Source: a virus. From it: a stretch of 64,000 nt of DNA. The translations under genes and the position numbers were made by a program. The notes beneath the pieces were generated by a model. It was not told where the DNA came from. It worked only from the letters and a program-made list of their open reading frames with translations, and did no database searches. The DNA lies in the IMG/VR virus record IMGVR_UViG_3300028392_000036, positions 62,001-126,000 of that record, one strand, 5' to 3'. This document shows, piece by piece, positions 42,633-51,110 of this stretch (positions are counted from its first letter, which is position 1; each line of letters starts with the position of its first letter).

Positions 42633-43448
42633 TTATCGAACAGCGCCAGCGATGTCGGCTTTGCTGATGTTCCTAGCACCCATAACATCGTTGCCATATT
42701 CCGTCCAGTCCACTGCCTGCCAAGGTGCTAGATCACCCCGAACAAAAAAGAAACTGTTGGGATTGGCCAGTTCAAATCCTTGTGTGATGATTTGCCCAGC
42801 ACGTCGGCCCTTCATCCTGAATGCAAAGTCGGCATCAGCAGGATCACGCACAAACTCATATCGGCCACTGGGCTTGGGCGGCTGAATTTGAGGTCGCTTT
42901 ACTTCGGTCCTGCGCCAAATTTGTGCCACTGCCGGAACATCGTATCCGCGTCGTGGGCCCTCACTGGGCAGGTAAAAACTATTGCGTGGTAGCACGTATT
43001 CGTCCATGAGTTCAAAGTCGTCGTCCAATCTATTTTGTATGCTGGGTCTGCGAAATGTGCGCGGAACAATTTGTGCAATGAAATCTGCAAAGGTTGAGGC
43101 CTTGTTGAAGAACCGGATGGCCAGATCTGATCCACGACCAAACGGAGGATTTTGTATGACCATGAGCCCTGGTTGACGTTGGTGTTGTGCTGTGAAGAAG
43201 TCTTGTCGAGTAATCTTGGGACTCTTGGGATCCAAATCATACATTTCAATACCAGGAAAATAACGTGCCAGATCTTGATTGCCTGCGGCTGGTTCAATCA
43301 TGCGTGACACTGGCAAGCGGTGACTTTTGACCCAGTTGGCAAATTGTTCTGCCGCTTGCGGACGAGTAAAGAACTGATCGTGCTCTACACCAGCAGATTG
43401 TTTACGCTGTGCTTGGGTTTTTTCCGGGATAAATTCGTTGAAACGCAT
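42633..43448 (-). CDS. DNA methyltransferase-like protein with capsid-targeting-like N-terminus
   Basis: 271 residues from the ATG at 43448. After MRFNEFIPEKTQ (I-P-E at 7-9, like T4 capsid-targeting peptides) comes DQFFTRPQAAEQFANW, MIEPAAGNQDLARYF (SAM-binding) and VIQNPPFGRG, the NPPF motif of N6-adenine methyltransferases. The rest is a compact domain. A virion-packaged methyltransferase would modify incoming DNA or act at once in the host; that is inference. Confidence 0.75.
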   Translation of the reverse strand: MRFNEFIPEKTQAQRKQSAGVEHDQFFTRPQAAEQFANWVKSHRLPVSRMIEPAAGNQDLARYFPGIEMYDLDPKSPKITRQDFFTAQHQRQPGLMVIQNPPFGRGSDLAIRFFNKASTFADFIAQIVPRTFRRPSIQNRLDDDFELMDEYVLPRNSFYLPSEGPRRGYDVPAVAQIWRRTEVKRPQIQPPKPSGRYEFVRDPADADFAFRMKGRRAGQIITQGFELANPNSFFFVRGDLAPWQAVDWTEYGNDVMGARNISKADIAGAVR

Positions 43449-43461
43449 AGAGTATTTATTT

Positions 43462-43479
43462 GTAATACTTGAGTAGTAC
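43462..43479. repeat. Palindromic repeat, copy 3
   Basis: GTAATAC-TTGA-GTAGTAC (one G-U pair), ending exactly at the -35 TTGACA. Confidence 0.65.
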
Positions 43480-43508
43480 TTGACAAAAATACCCAATACC
43501 TGTATAAT
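43480..43508 (+). promoter_or_regulatory. Promoter
   Basis: TTGACA (43480-43485), 17-bp spacer, TATAAT (43503-43508); the palindrome abuts the -35. Confidence 0.85.
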
Positions 43509-43539
43509 GCAAGCATAGCAACTTTTAATAGGTGTCACT

Positions 43540-43776
43540 TTGAGCATAGAAATAAAAAATCTAACCCCCGAGCAAGTAGAAATGCTGGATGCTATGTGGG
43601 CCTGTGAATCAGCAGAAGAATACCTGGCATGGTATCACTTGCTGGACGCTGAAGATCAAGAACAGGCAGATCTACTGCAACGCATGATCATTCTTGAAAC
43701 CATGGATGAGATGTTGGAAGAAGTGAGTGATGGCTATGCTGAAATTAAAACCTATTTAAAAAAGTTTATGCTATGA
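43540..43776 (+). CDS. Small conserved phage protein (78 aa)
   Basis: TTG start after AGGTG. NLTPEQVEMLDAMWACESAE, then a helical body of acidic residues. This pattern is widespread in T4-like and cyanophages; function unknown. Overlaps the next gene by 4 nt. Confidence 0.72.
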   Translation: MSIEIKNLTPEQVEMLDAMWACESAEEYLAWYHLLDAEDQEQADLLQRMIILETMDEMLEEVSDGYAEIKTYLKKFML

Positions 43777-44105
43777 ACCATCACTTTGTTGTTGTGTGGG
43801 ATAACACTGGCCTAGAGTACATAGGTGACATTACTGCTGACGAAACGAATCGCAGTTGGTCGGCATTGCAAGGCAAACCTGTCGGTAGCGCCTTGCCAAA
43901 CCTCAATCACATGATACTTCGTGCTAGATACAATCCACAGCGCCACTATGAGATCTATCAGGTGGAAGCCACAGATGGTATCACTGCTGATGACATACGA
44001 GAAATGTTTACAGCCAGTCCACAAACAGCCGCGGACACAATCCGCAGACTCGGTCACTGCTACTTTAGTGACAGGGTCCAAGAAGACCGCGTGGTAATAC
44101 GTTGA
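43773..44105 (+). CDS. Hypothetical protein (110 aa)
   Basis: HHFVVVWDNTGLEYIGDITA and NLNHMILRARYNPQRHYEIY are recognisably phage-type; the end is a small domain (REMFTASPQTAADTIRRLG). Function unknown. ATG overlaps the previous stop; stop overlaps the next ATG. Confidence 0.7.
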   Translation: MNHHFVVVWDNTGLEYIGDITADETNRSWSALQGKPVGSALPNLNHMILRARYNPQRHYEIYQVEATDGITADDIREMFTASPQTAADTIRRLGHCYFSDRVQEDRVVIR

Positions 44106-44254
44106 TGGACGAACTTAAAATACGGTTTGACGAGGATGAATGTAAGTACTATGTGTATTTCAACGGACCTTGGGGACAATGTGCCTATCAAAGCGATCCG
44201 TTTGACACACTAGAAGAAGCTGAAGCCTTCAAACAAGAACAGGAAAAACAATGA
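44105..44254 (+). CDS. Small hypothetical protein (49 aa)
   Basis: MDELKIRFDEDECKYYVYFN then an acidic helix (TLEEAEAFKQEQEK). Start overlaps the previous stop by one base and its stop overlaps the methyltransferase ATG by 4 nt. Confidence 0.6.
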   Translation: MDELKIRFDEDECKYYVYFNGPWGQCAYQSDPFDTLEEAEAFKQEQEKQ

Positions 44255-45189
44255 TTACAACAATTAATGGCGATATGTTAGAGGTAGCGGATCAAATTAC
44301 AGACGGATCCATTGACCTACTGCTGACAGATCCACCTTACAACATCAGTGAGGACGGAGCCCAGCCAGTGTGGATTGACAAGGCCACTGGCAAAAACAAA
44401 ACAAACATACACAATCAAAAATTCAGCGAGAGTTTTGACCAGAACTGGGATGAAGTGGGACACGATGAGTTCTTGCAACAGATCAATGGCTGGGCTGAGG
44501 TTTGGTTCAAGAAAATCCGCAAAGGTGGAAGTTTTGCCATCTTTATCAGCGACCAGTATGTGAGCTATCTCTGGACTGCCATGGAGAACGCAGGATTTGA
44601 ACCCAAGCGTGTGTGGACCTGGAAGAAGCCAGCGGCAGTACCGTTCAACCGTCAGGTCAATCCTGTGAGTGCCTGTGAGTATGTGCTTTTTGGCATCAAG
44701 CCCAAGGGCCCTAGAACTTTTAATGCAAATGCCACCAAGGGTTCAATTGTGGAACGCTATGCATCAGCAGACAAGGTCAGTAGTATTGTTTACAAAATGG
44801 TCAAGGATGCCGACAGTCTCGATAACCTTGACAAGATCTTTGATGAGGCCAAGAAAGAAGCCAAACGTATGTTGGCTGATCGCAAGACTGAAGAAGGTTT
44901 AATACAATGTGTGATTCCAAACACCATCACCTACAGTGGTGGTCTGGGCAAGGGCAAGATACATCCTACACAAAAGCCCACTGAGATCTTGGAGTACTTT
45001 ATTGAGTTGTTGAGCAACCCAGGCAACACAGTACTAGATACATTTGCAGGCAGTGGCTCCACTGGTATCGCGTGTGAGAACCGAAATAGAAACTGTATTT
45101 TGATTGAACGTGATCCGGGTATGTTTGCAAAGATGCAAGCTCGAGTTGATGAAAAAACCGCACAATCCAACATAGTTGAGTTCATTTGA
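44251..45189 (+). CDS. DNA methyltransferase (N4/N6 type, DPPY motif)
   Basis: 312 residues. DLLLTDPPYNIS is the catalytic motif; HPTQKPTEILEYF and LDTFAGSGSTGIAC form the SAM site, in the N-terminal-catalytic order of beta-class enzymes. It methylates the exocyclic amine of adenine or cytosine. No matching restriction enzyme is adjacent, so it is more likely protective or regulatory. Confidence 0.92.
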   Translation: MITTINGDMLEVADQITDGSIDLLLTDPPYNISEDGAQPVWIDKATGKNKTNIHNQKFSESFDQNWDEVGHDEFLQQINGWAEVWFKKIRKGGSFAIFISDQYVSYLWTAMENAGFEPKRVWTWKKPAAVPFNRQVNPVSACEYVLFGIKPKGPRTFNANATKGSIVERYASADKVSSIVYKMVKDADSLDNLDKIFDEAKKEAKRMLADRKTEEGLIQCVIPNTITYSGGLGKGKIHPTQKPTEILEYFIELLSNPGNTVLDTFAGSGSTGIACENRNRNCILIERDPGMFAKMQARVDEKTAQSNIVEFI

Positions 45190-45214
45190 CCTAATTCAAT
45201 AAATTTGTTATAAT
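45186..45214 (+). promoter_or_regulatory. TTGACC-type promoter
   Basis: TTGACC (45186-45191), 17-bp spacer, TATAAT (45209-45214). The -35 contains the methyltransferase stop. Confidence 0.75.
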
Positions 45215-45243
45215 ACACTTATGTTTAATTTTTGGAGTACCGT

Positions 45244-46377
45244 ATGACCAAGGCTGTGACATCTAACCTAGTAGTAAATCCCTTTGCGCCACCACCTAAG
45301 ATTGTGCAAACCCCGTTGGTGTCAACTGGGAATATCTATGATCCATTGGTTCCCCGTGCAATGGCCATTGCCAATGAAGATGTGGTTCAAGAGGCTATAG
45401 ATGCTTTGCGTACCCGACTTCAAGGAACTCCATACCGTCAAGAACATTTTGGACGGCTTGAAGAGTTAGAATCCAATTTGATCGATATCAATATTGATAT
45501 TCAACGTCTATTAGAAACGCCACATATTGCAAAAAATATTATTGAGCTGTTTGATCCTCGAATCATGCAACCACTCAATGTTATTTTTATTAAAGAAACC
45601 GGACGCTACAGTGCCTGGGAGGGCCAACAAAGTGGCACAGCCTTTGCATTGATGATGCATTTTGGATTGATTACTCCTGACACCTTAATTCAATGTAAAG
45701 TGGTAGATGATGATCTTGTGGTACCTGGCTCAGACTTGGCTGGTGAGGCTGTGGGCAATTACGGATTTCGTTGTATCAATTACAAAGGGCGCAAGGAACC
45801 TGATTTATTTTGGATCTTTAGAAGTATGGTCAATGGTGTTCGGCTCTATAAAAGTACACTGACGGAAGATTTACAGGCCAACGAAATTCAAAATATGTTG
45901 CAAACTCACAGTATGTTTTCAGCACCCGGACTTGAAGCTCGCGGGCAAAAAGCCAAACCGGGTATGGTCACTCACATCAGCAGTATGTTAAACATAGCCG
46001 GACACGGTACCGAGTCAGAAAAATTTGATATAACCAAAGCAGATTTAGATTGGGTGCTAGGTTGGCACAATCGCTACTACGCCAGCGAAAAGGGTGTGAA
46101 CGGTGGTTATTTAATTACATTCGGACGTTTTGCCGCATTGTGTCGTGAGCAAGATATAGCAATTACCAAAGAACACGAGCTTGAGTTTTTCCAGCATATG
46201 AAACGCTACGGATCGCCAAAAGCATTCCACGATGATTGCAAGCAACGATACAAAAAAGTATATGGTGGATGGTCAGACGCTTGCCTATTACCAATCTGGC
46301 AGAAAGATTATATGAAACGTGGCGGCACCTTGCCATTACCAACTATCAAGAATTACAATGAATACAAATCTCTCTGA
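45244..46377 (+). CDS. Conserved phage protein, possible ParB/Srx-like part
   Basis: 377 residues from the ATG with GGAG upstream. NVIFIKETGRYSAWEGQQSG resembles the I-D-G-Q-H loop of ParB/sulfiredoxin-like domains, but only loosely. The remainder is a helical domain (DWVLGWHNRYYASEKGVNGG, KRYGSPKAFHDDCKQRYK). Function unknown. Confidence 0.6.
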   Translation: MTKAVTSNLVVNPFAPPPKIVQTPLVSTGNIYDPLVPRAMAIANEDVVQEAIDALRTRLQGTPYRQEHFGRLEELESNLIDINIDIQRLLETPHIAKNIIELFDPRIMQPLNVIFIKETGRYSAWEGQQSGTAFALMMHFGLITPDTLIQCKVVDDDLVVPGSDLAGEAVGNYGFRCINYKGRKEPDLFWIFRSMVNGVRLYKSTLTEDLQANEIQNMLQTHSMFSAPGLEARGQKAKPGMVTHISSMLNIAGHGTESEKFDITKADLDWVLGWHNRYYASEKGVNGGYLITFGRFAALCREQDIAITKEHELEFFQHMKRYGSPKAFHDDCKQRYKKVYGGWSDACLLPIWQKDYMKRGGTLPLPTIKNYNEYKSL

Positions 46378-46720
46378 TTCATATCACTTTTATCTTTGGC
46401 GTCATCGCTACATAGATGACGATACTGAGGCCACAGTGACTCGAACTTGTTTTGGAATAACCTCCAATCTTGACAAGAGACAAAACGGATATGAAGGGCA
46501 CGTGGGACATCCTATCCGCTGGGCAGCCGTTTGGCAAGGCCCTGAAAGACAGATACGTGAATTAGAGCATCGTCTCAAAGCCGCTTTTAGAGACTATCTA
46601 TTTGCCGGCCACAATGACTTTGTTTACGAGTGGGTGGACGAGACTGTACCTTACGAAAGTGTAAGAAATTGGGTAGAATGGGAAGTTGAAAATACATTTG
46701 CTGATATAGGAAAACTATGA
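46358..46720 (+). CDS. GIY-YIG nuclease-superfamily-like protein
   Basis: 120 residues from the ATG at 46358. FYLWRHRYI, RTCFGITSNLDKRQNGYEGH and a helix (RELEHRLKAAFRDY) follow the GIY-YIG layout; the first motif is degenerate. Similar phage proteins occur. Overlaps both neighbours by a few bases. Confidence 0.6.
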   Translation: MNTNLSDSYHFYLWRHRYIDDDTEATVTRTCFGITSNLDKRQNGYEGHVGHPIRWAAVWQGPERQIRELEHRLKAAFRDYLFAGHNDFVYEWVDETVPYESVRNWVEWEVENTFADIGKL

Positions 46721-46971
46721 GCGTTTTACATTTCAAAGCCAGACCATGGACGGTGTTTGATCCTGCCAACAAAGAACACCGGCGTTGGTATAACCAGTTT
46801 GTAACACACGGTGGATGGGGGCAATGTCCTTACAGATTTATTGTGCCCGAAGACCACGGCGATTTGATTACCATGTGCCAACGCAGTCTAGTGCGGTTTT
46901 ATGTGGAGCACGAGTTTAAAATTGTTGTAAAAAAGCCACAAAAAAGAGCCCGGAAAAAAGTAATACGTTAG
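46717..46971 (+). CDS. Small conserved phage protein (84 aa)
   Basis: ATG overlaps the previous stop. LHFKARPWTVFDPANKEHRR and YRFIVPEDHGDLITMCQRS are characteristic; the C-terminus is Lys/Arg-rich. Function unknown. Confidence 0.7.
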   Translation: MSVLHFKARPWTVFDPANKEHRRWYNQFVTHGGWGQCPYRFIVPEDHGDLITMCQRSLVRFYVEHEFKIVVKKPQKRARKKVIR

Positions 46972-46977
46972 TACTAC
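46960..46977. repeat. Palindromic repeat, copy 4
   Basis: GTAATAC-GTTA-GTACTAC with one mismatch, covering the stop of the previous gene and abutting the terminator. Confidence 0.6.
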
Positions 46978-47004
46978 AAAAGCCCTACTAACACTAGGGC
47001 TTTT
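46978..47004 (+). terminator. Terminator
   Basis: AAAAGCCCTA/TAGGGCTTTT stem with 7-nt loop, followed by T. The next promoter starts 8 nt later. Confidence 0.9.
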
Positions 47005-47011
47005 CTTTTGG

Positions 47012-47040
47012 TTGACCGAATATTCTCTTTTTGCTATAAT
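47012..47040 (+). promoter_or_regulatory. TTGACC-type promoter
   Basis: TTGACC (47012-47017), 17-bp spacer with TGC, TATAAT (47035-47040). The leader copies that at 29807. Confidence 0.85.
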
Positions 47041-47070
47041 ACTTGTATAGAAACTAAAAAGGGGTTTGAA

Positions 47071-47541
47071 ATGGGTACACGTAGTCGCATCGCAGTAATG
47101 CACGGAGAAGTTTGCAAATCAGTTTACTGTCATTGGGATGGCTATCTTGAGCATAACGGTGCCATTTTGTTGGAACATTATGACTCCTCCAAAGCCAATC
47201 AATTGGTTGCACTAGGTGACTTGTCAAGCCTGCGCCCTGAGATTGGTATCAAGCATCCTTTCAGTTGTTTGGATCCTGAGGCTGGTAGCGACTACGAACA
47301 ACGCTATGGCAACATGTGTACCTTTTACGATCGCGATCGCGGTGAGACAGAATGCACTTGGTCGGTAGATCACACGTTTGAAGACTTCCTGGACCGTGCC
47401 AAAGGTTGTGCCGCTGAGTTTTACTATGTGATGAAAGATGGTACATGGTATGTAGGCGACACTTACGGCTCAACGGCATTAAGTAATAAGTTAACACTTC
47501 TTGCAGAGGCCTTGCAGGCTGTAGAAACGGTTGACCAATAA
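47071..47541 (+). CDS. Conserved phage protein (156 aa)
   Basis: The ATG at 47071 has AAGGGG upstream. MGTRSRIAVMHGEVCKSVYC, then HWDGYLEHNGAILLEHYDSS and LVALGDLSSL: the pattern of a protein widespread in large phages, function unknown. Single-gene unit. Confidence 0.8.
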   Translation: MGTRSRIAVMHGEVCKSVYCHWDGYLEHNGAILLEHYDSSKANQLVALGDLSSLRPEIGIKHPFSCLDPEAGSDYEQRYGNMCTFYDRDRGETECTWSVDHTFEDFLDRAKGCAAEFYYVMKDGTWYVGDTYGSTALSNKLTLLAEALQAVETVDQ

Positions 47542-47559
47542 TCGCCAAACTGCTATAAT
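47531..47559 (+). promoter_or_regulatory. TTGACC-type promoter
   Basis: TTGACC (47531-47536), 17-bp spacer with TGC, TATAAT (47554-47559), inside the end of the previous gene. The ribosome site CAGGAG follows. Confidence 0.85.
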
Positions 47560-47590
47560 ATACACATAGATTAACAAAACAGGAGCCAGT

Positions 47591-48367
47591 ATGCCAGGAT
47601 TTGTAGACGTATCAAATATGACAGCCCGTGAAATTCGCATGATGGACCATGCGGCTGACGCTGACGAATCATATCAGCCACGCCAAACTTGGAAACCCAA
47701 GGCCCGGCCTGCAAGTGTTGCTCACTCTGTGGACAATGTTTGGGGCGCGGCAGTGGCGTCACAACGCATCAATGGCTCTTATGTTAAAGAGACTACTTAT
47801 ATCTTGGACACGGACCAGAACGTCAGTGTGGTAGACAAACGTCGCAACCGCGATATCATTGCAGACATTCTCGCCAACCCTGCTCAACTCACTGTGGAAG
47901 ATATTGCACAGGGCCAGGAGTGCCGCAAGTTCCTGCAAAACGACATTACCTTCCGTGCGCTCAAAGGTCGACTCACAGAGTTTGACAGTGCCATAAGCAA
48001 GGTGATTGCTGTGACTGAAGAGTTTGATACTGTGAAACACAAATACGAATTGGCTGTGGTTGCGTGTCTGCCACAAAGCCATACTCGTGCCTTGGAGCGT
48101 CAGACCGTGCAAGATCGAGTGCGCCAAACATCAGGCGAGTTCGTAGGTAATCCAGGCGACAAGGTTCAACTAGACGTTGAGATTATCAAATCAAATTTCA
48201 GTCAGCAGTGGAACACTTGGTATTCCACTGCCGTTACTCAAGACAATAGTGCTGTGTTTTTTGCCTATCGCCAGCAATTGTCTGTGGGTTCCAAACACAC
48301 TATCGCAGGAACCGTCAAGGCTCACAGAGACGGCTCCACTCAACTCAACCGTGTGAGCATTATCTAA
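47591..48367 (+). CDS. Hypothetical protein, possible OB-fold-like C-terminus
   Basis: 258 residues. A disordered start, a helical middle (CRKFLQNDITFRALKGRLT), and a strand-rich end (NPGDKVQLDVEIIKSNFSQQ to GSTQLNRVSII) that may be OB-like. Could be a DNA-handling protein; not certain. Confidence 0.6.
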   Translation: MPGFVDVSNMTAREIRMMDHAADADESYQPRQTWKPKARPASVAHSVDNVWGAAVASQRINGSYVKETTYILDTDQNVSVVDKRRNRDIIADILANPAQLTVEDIAQGQECRKFLQNDITFRALKGRLTEFDSAISKVIAVTEEFDTVKHKYELAVVACLPQSHTRALERQTVQDRVRQTSGEFVGNPGDKVQLDVEIIKSNFSQQWNTWYSTAVTQDNSAVFFAYRQQLSVGSKHTIAGTVKAHRDGSTQLNRVSII

Positions 48368-48376
48368 GGACACATC

Positions 48377-48505
48377 ATGAGCAAACTCATAATTGGATTC
48401 ATTTTAGGTTTGGTGGTCAGTGCTGTTGGATTTTCGGGCATTGCTCGAATGTTTGACAAAGGCGTACAGACCATCCAAACCCAAAGCAAGGAACTGGCCC
48501 AGTAA
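48377..48505 (+). CDS. Small membrane protein (42 aa)
   Basis: MSKLIIGFILGLVVSAVGFS is one hydrophobic segment, followed by a polar helix (GVQTIQTQSKELAQ). AAGGA precedes the start. Confidence 0.55.
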   Translation: MSKLIIGFILGLVVSAVGFSGIARMFDKGVQTIQTQSKELAQ

Positions 48506-48541
48506 AACGGGCAAATCGAATCAAAATTATTGCAAAAGTGG

Positions 48542-48570
48542 TTGACCAATATACTATCTTTTGCTATAAT
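48542..48570 (+). promoter_or_regulatory. TTGACC-type promoter
   Basis: TTGACC (48542-48547), 17-bp spacer with TGC, TATAAT (48565-48570). Confidence 0.85.
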
Positions 48571-48638
48571 ATTGATATGTTGAGCAGTAATGCAAAACAT
48601 TTTTTAAACTTTAGGCAACTTTGAAAGGCAACTTTATT

Positions 48639-49001
48639 ATGTCAGCAGACAAAATGTTTACAGTAGCAGGTACCGCTACAAATCCCGATGGTACTACTAA
48701 GGCTCGCTTTGCGAACGACTTGGTAGCCCGCATCAAGATCCTTAACAAGGCTAAATGCACCAACATCAACCTGGTAGAATTGCCTCGTGCAATGACCAAG
48801 TTAGAAGCCCTCCAGTTCTTGACTGAGAATGGCATCACCGACGGCGACGCTGGCTATGCTATAGCCAACAAGCTGGCAGAGAAGACCAAGGTCGCCAAGA
48901 AAGGCGAAGTCAAGGTTGCTGGCAAAGGCGTCAAAGCCACAGCACCTAAGACCGCCAAGGCTACCGTGACTGCCGAGGCAGTTGCAAGCACTAACTCCTA
49001 A
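48639..49001 (+). CDS. Basic small phage protein (120 aa)
   Basis: MFTVAGTATNPDGTTKARFA, NDLVARIKILNKAK, LVELPRAMTKLEALQFL, then an Ala/Lys-rich tail typical of nucleic-acid-binding proteins. Recurrent in cyanophage-type genomes; function unknown. The ATG at 48639 is chosen over a TTG at 48621. Confidence 0.72.
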   Translation: MSADKMFTVAGTATNPDGTTKARFANDLVARIKILNKAKCTNINLVELPRAMTKLEALQFLTENGITDGDAGYAIANKLAEKTKVAKKGEVKVAGKGVKATAPKTAKATVTAEAVASTNS

Positions 49002-49019
49002 TCAGAGTCAGAGTGCCAA

Positions 49020-49043
49020 AAAGGCGGCTTTAGGGCCGCTTTT
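49020..49043 (+). terminator. Terminator
   Basis: AAAGGCGGC/GCCGCTTTT stem with a TTTAGG loop and T-run. Confidence 0.8.
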
Positions 49044-49077
49044 CTACGACTTTTTGGTTTGGTACATAATTAATACT

Positions 49078-49329
49078 ATGCTCAAACCAGATGAATACTT
49101 ACACGAGCGCATCCAAAGTGTTATGCTTGAGGTCATGGGTGTGCTATATGGCAACAACATTACCTTGGTACATATGGGTGCCATGATGAGATTGTTGGGA
49201 GTGCCAGATCACAAGGCCGCCGAGCATGATGACGAGATGCTAGAGCTAGATGAAAAGTTTGGCGCTATGCTACTGGAATTAAATAAAAGCACACCAAAAC
49301 AAGTCCCTAAGGACGCTACTATCCATTAA
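49078..49329 (+). CDS. Hypothetical protein (83 aa)
   Basis: MLKPDEYLHERIQSVMLEVM, then helical text (MGAMMRLLGVPDHKAAEHDD). Its stop overlaps the next ATG by one base. Function unknown. Confidence 0.65.
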   Translation: MLKPDEYLHERIQSVMLEVMGVLYGNNITLVHMGAMMRLLGVPDHKAAEHDDEMLELDEKFGAMLLELNKSTPKQVPKDATIH

Positions 49330-49574
49330 TGACCATACCTAACTATCGTGCAGTGGAACCTCTGTACATTGTGATCTTGCGTAATACCAATCAAGCCGAA
49401 TCGTTATTTCGAACCTGGATCAAAGAGAATCGAATCGAACACGCTAACATCAACGGCAATCGCATGATGCTTCACGACCAACGTGCATTCGAACAGTTCC
49501 GTGTGACTTGGACACATTCTTGGGACGCTATTTCAGTGTGGGACACCTGGCTCAAGAGACCTGTTTATCTTTGA
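49329..49574 (+). CDS. Small Trp-rich phage protein (81 aa)
   Basis: YIVILRNTNQAESLFRTWIK, then MLHDQRAFEQFRVTWTHSW. A paralogue-like ending as in 41361 and 42389. Confidence 0.65.
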   Translation: MTIPNYRAVEPLYIVILRNTNQAESLFRTWIKENRIEHANINGNRMMLHDQRAFEQFRVTWTHSWDAISVWDTWLKRPVYL

Positions 49575-49575
49575 T

Positions 49576-50196
49576 ATGGATCCTGTAGTGGTTGCTTACC
49601 CGCCGGGATCGTGTGGTACACGATTAACCAAAAAACTAGCCAATAGTGAGTCTTGGAATCGATACCCAAAACAACACCAACACTTTAGTACTTTACCCAC
49701 AATAAAATATAATGGGTATAACAAATATCCAGAGTCAAAAAATATAGATAATTTGTTACCAATTGAAATCGAACAACCGATAATTGCAGTACATTCCTTG
49801 CACGGCCAAACAATTTCTAAAGTGTTTCCAGGGCGACAAATCGTCAAGGTGCAGGCAAGTTTTTACAAATCCTTGCGACGATGGTGGTATGTATATGGTA
49901 ATCAGTGGTATCAAAAACGGTCGCCGCCCCTGGACCTTTTTTTTCGGCCGTTGCAAAGACATCTAACACCGTGTCAACAAGTCATTGCATATCATGCAAC
50001 CTACTACGAAACTAATGTAGATACTGTTGCTGATCAATGTTGGAAAATTGAACCAGGACAATCGGATTTTGCTGACTTTGTACTGGAAGAATTTGAATTC
50101 CCACATGATTCAGAATTTGATGATGCTTGGAATTACATCAAAGAGATTGCTGATTTTACTGCAATGAAATCAGATCAATTGATCTGTTCAAAATAA
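49576..50196 (+). CDS. Hypothetical protein, P-loop-like start
   Basis: 206 residues. VVVAYPPGSCGTRLTKKLAN resembles the phosphate-binding loop of sulfotransferases or kinases, and a later FPGRQIVKVQASFYKSLRRW may match a second nucleotide motif. The fit is weak. It follows its neighbour by 1 nt. Confidence 0.55.
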   Translation: MDPVVVAYPPGSCGTRLTKKLANSESWNRYPKQHQHFSTLPTIKYNGYNKYPESKNIDNLLPIEIEQPIIAVHSLHGQTISKVFPGRQIVKVQASFYKSLRRWWYVYGNQWYQKRSPPLDLFFRPLQRHLTPCQQVIAYHATYYETNVDTVADQCWKIEPGQSDFADFVLEEFEFPHDSEFDDAWNYIKEIADFTAMKSDQLICSK

Positions 50197-50225
50197 TTGC
50201 ATCCAGTGCAACTAATGTGTATAAT
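50197..50225 (+). promoter_or_regulatory. Promoter of histone-like gene
   Basis: TTGCAT (50197-50202), 17-bp spacer, TATAAT (50220-50225). A GTGC/GCAC hairpin (50232-50244) lies in the leader, then AAAGGAA. Confidence 0.7.
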
Positions 50226-50263
50226 TAACTGGTGCGAAATGCACTTATTATAAAGGAAATACT

Positions 50264-50449
50264 ATGACACAACACGAACAAATCGTGGCCGCTTATGAAA
50301 CTTACTTGGCCGAGAATGCCAAGTTCGCCGACAAGGGCGTTAAAGCCAGCGCCGCTCGTGCTAGAAAAGCTCTGCAAGAAATGAGCAAGGGCATTAAAGA
50401 GCGTCGCAAAGAGATCACTACAGAAAAAGAAGCCTTGGCCGCCAAATAA
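50264..50449 (+). CDS. Histone H1-like (Hc1-type) small basic protein
   Basis: 61 residues. EQIVAAYETYLAENAKFADK and ASAARARKALQEMSKG, Lys/Arg-rich helices resembling bacterial Hc1-like proteins. It probably binds DNA and may compact it. Confidence 0.65.
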   Translation: MTQHEQIVAAYETYLAENAKFADKGVKASAARARKALQEMSKGIKERRKEITTEKEALAAK

Positions 50450-50646
50450 TGCCAATTGTTCAAGTAGTAGAAGATCCAGATAATCCAGGAGAACTACTGT
50501 TGGATTTGGGTCTTGAACTGTGTGCTGAAATCGGATTGAAAGTAGGCGACACAGTAGAATGGATAGATCAAAAGGACGGCTCATGGCTGTTACAGAAATC
50601 AAAGACCTCAGCGAGTTGCTCGACCAACTCAACACAAAATCTTTAG
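50449..50646 (+). CDS. AbrB-like small phage protein (65 aa)
   Basis: VVEDPDNPGELLLDLGLELC and KVGDTVEWIDQKDGSWLLQK resemble short SpoVT/AbrB-type proteins common in phages. Its stop codon lies inside the next gene, which starts 64 nt earlier. Confidence 0.6.
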   Translation: MPIVQVVEDPDNPGELLLDLGLELCAEIGLKVGDTVEWIDQKDGSWLLQKSKTSASCSTNSTQNL

Positions 50647-51110
50647 AAGACACGCACTTCAAGTGGACTGCCGATACTATTGAGCCACAGACAACTTACA
50701 GTATATCTAGTGGTGGGACATTTAGTCCCTCATATGGTGCTGTGCCTAATGTGGCTATTAGTGGTAGCACTATGAGTGCCACCGGTATCAATGTTACCAG
50801 TCCTGTTTGGACAACTAACACCACTGCTGGCAGTTACAGTTTTACTGGCCTGAACGTTCAACCCAACAACACAGTCCATATCAAAGGTGAAGACGCTGAT
50901 CTCTTGATCAACGACAAGAGTCTCAAGACCTGGATGGAAAAGGTAGAAGAGCGGCTCAACATCTTGACACCCAATCCTGAACTTGAGAAAGAGTGGGATG
51001 ATTTGCGTAGACTAGGCGAGCGTTATCGCAAACTAGAGAAGAAATGTCGAGAAAAAGCAGACGTGTGGAAGAAATTAAAAAGTATGCCTAAACCCAATAT
51101 TAACATATGA
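50583..51110 (+). CDS. Structural-type conserved phage protein (175 aa)
   Basis: The ATG at 50583 is chosen (MAVTEIKDLSELLDQLN). Middle strands with Ser/Thr/Gly-rich text (SATGINVTSPVW), then VHIKGEDADLLINDKSLKTW and a coiled coil (EWDDLRRLGERYRKLEKK). The type recurs in marine phages. Its stop overlaps nadE. Confidence 0.7.
   Translation: MAVTEIKDLSELLDQLNTKSLEDTHFKWTADTIEPQTTYSISSGGTFSPSYGAVPNVAISGSTMSATGINVTSPVWTTNTTAGSYSFTGLNVQPNNTVHIKGEDADLLINDKSLKTWMEKVEERLNILTPNPELEKEWDDLRRLGERYRKLEKKCREKADVWKKLKSMPKPNINI

Noticed and set aside
45592-45660. ParB nuclease call for the protein at 45244
   Set aside because: Only a loose likeness to the loop; conserved residues of ParB are not clear, so the call is kept as a possibility only.
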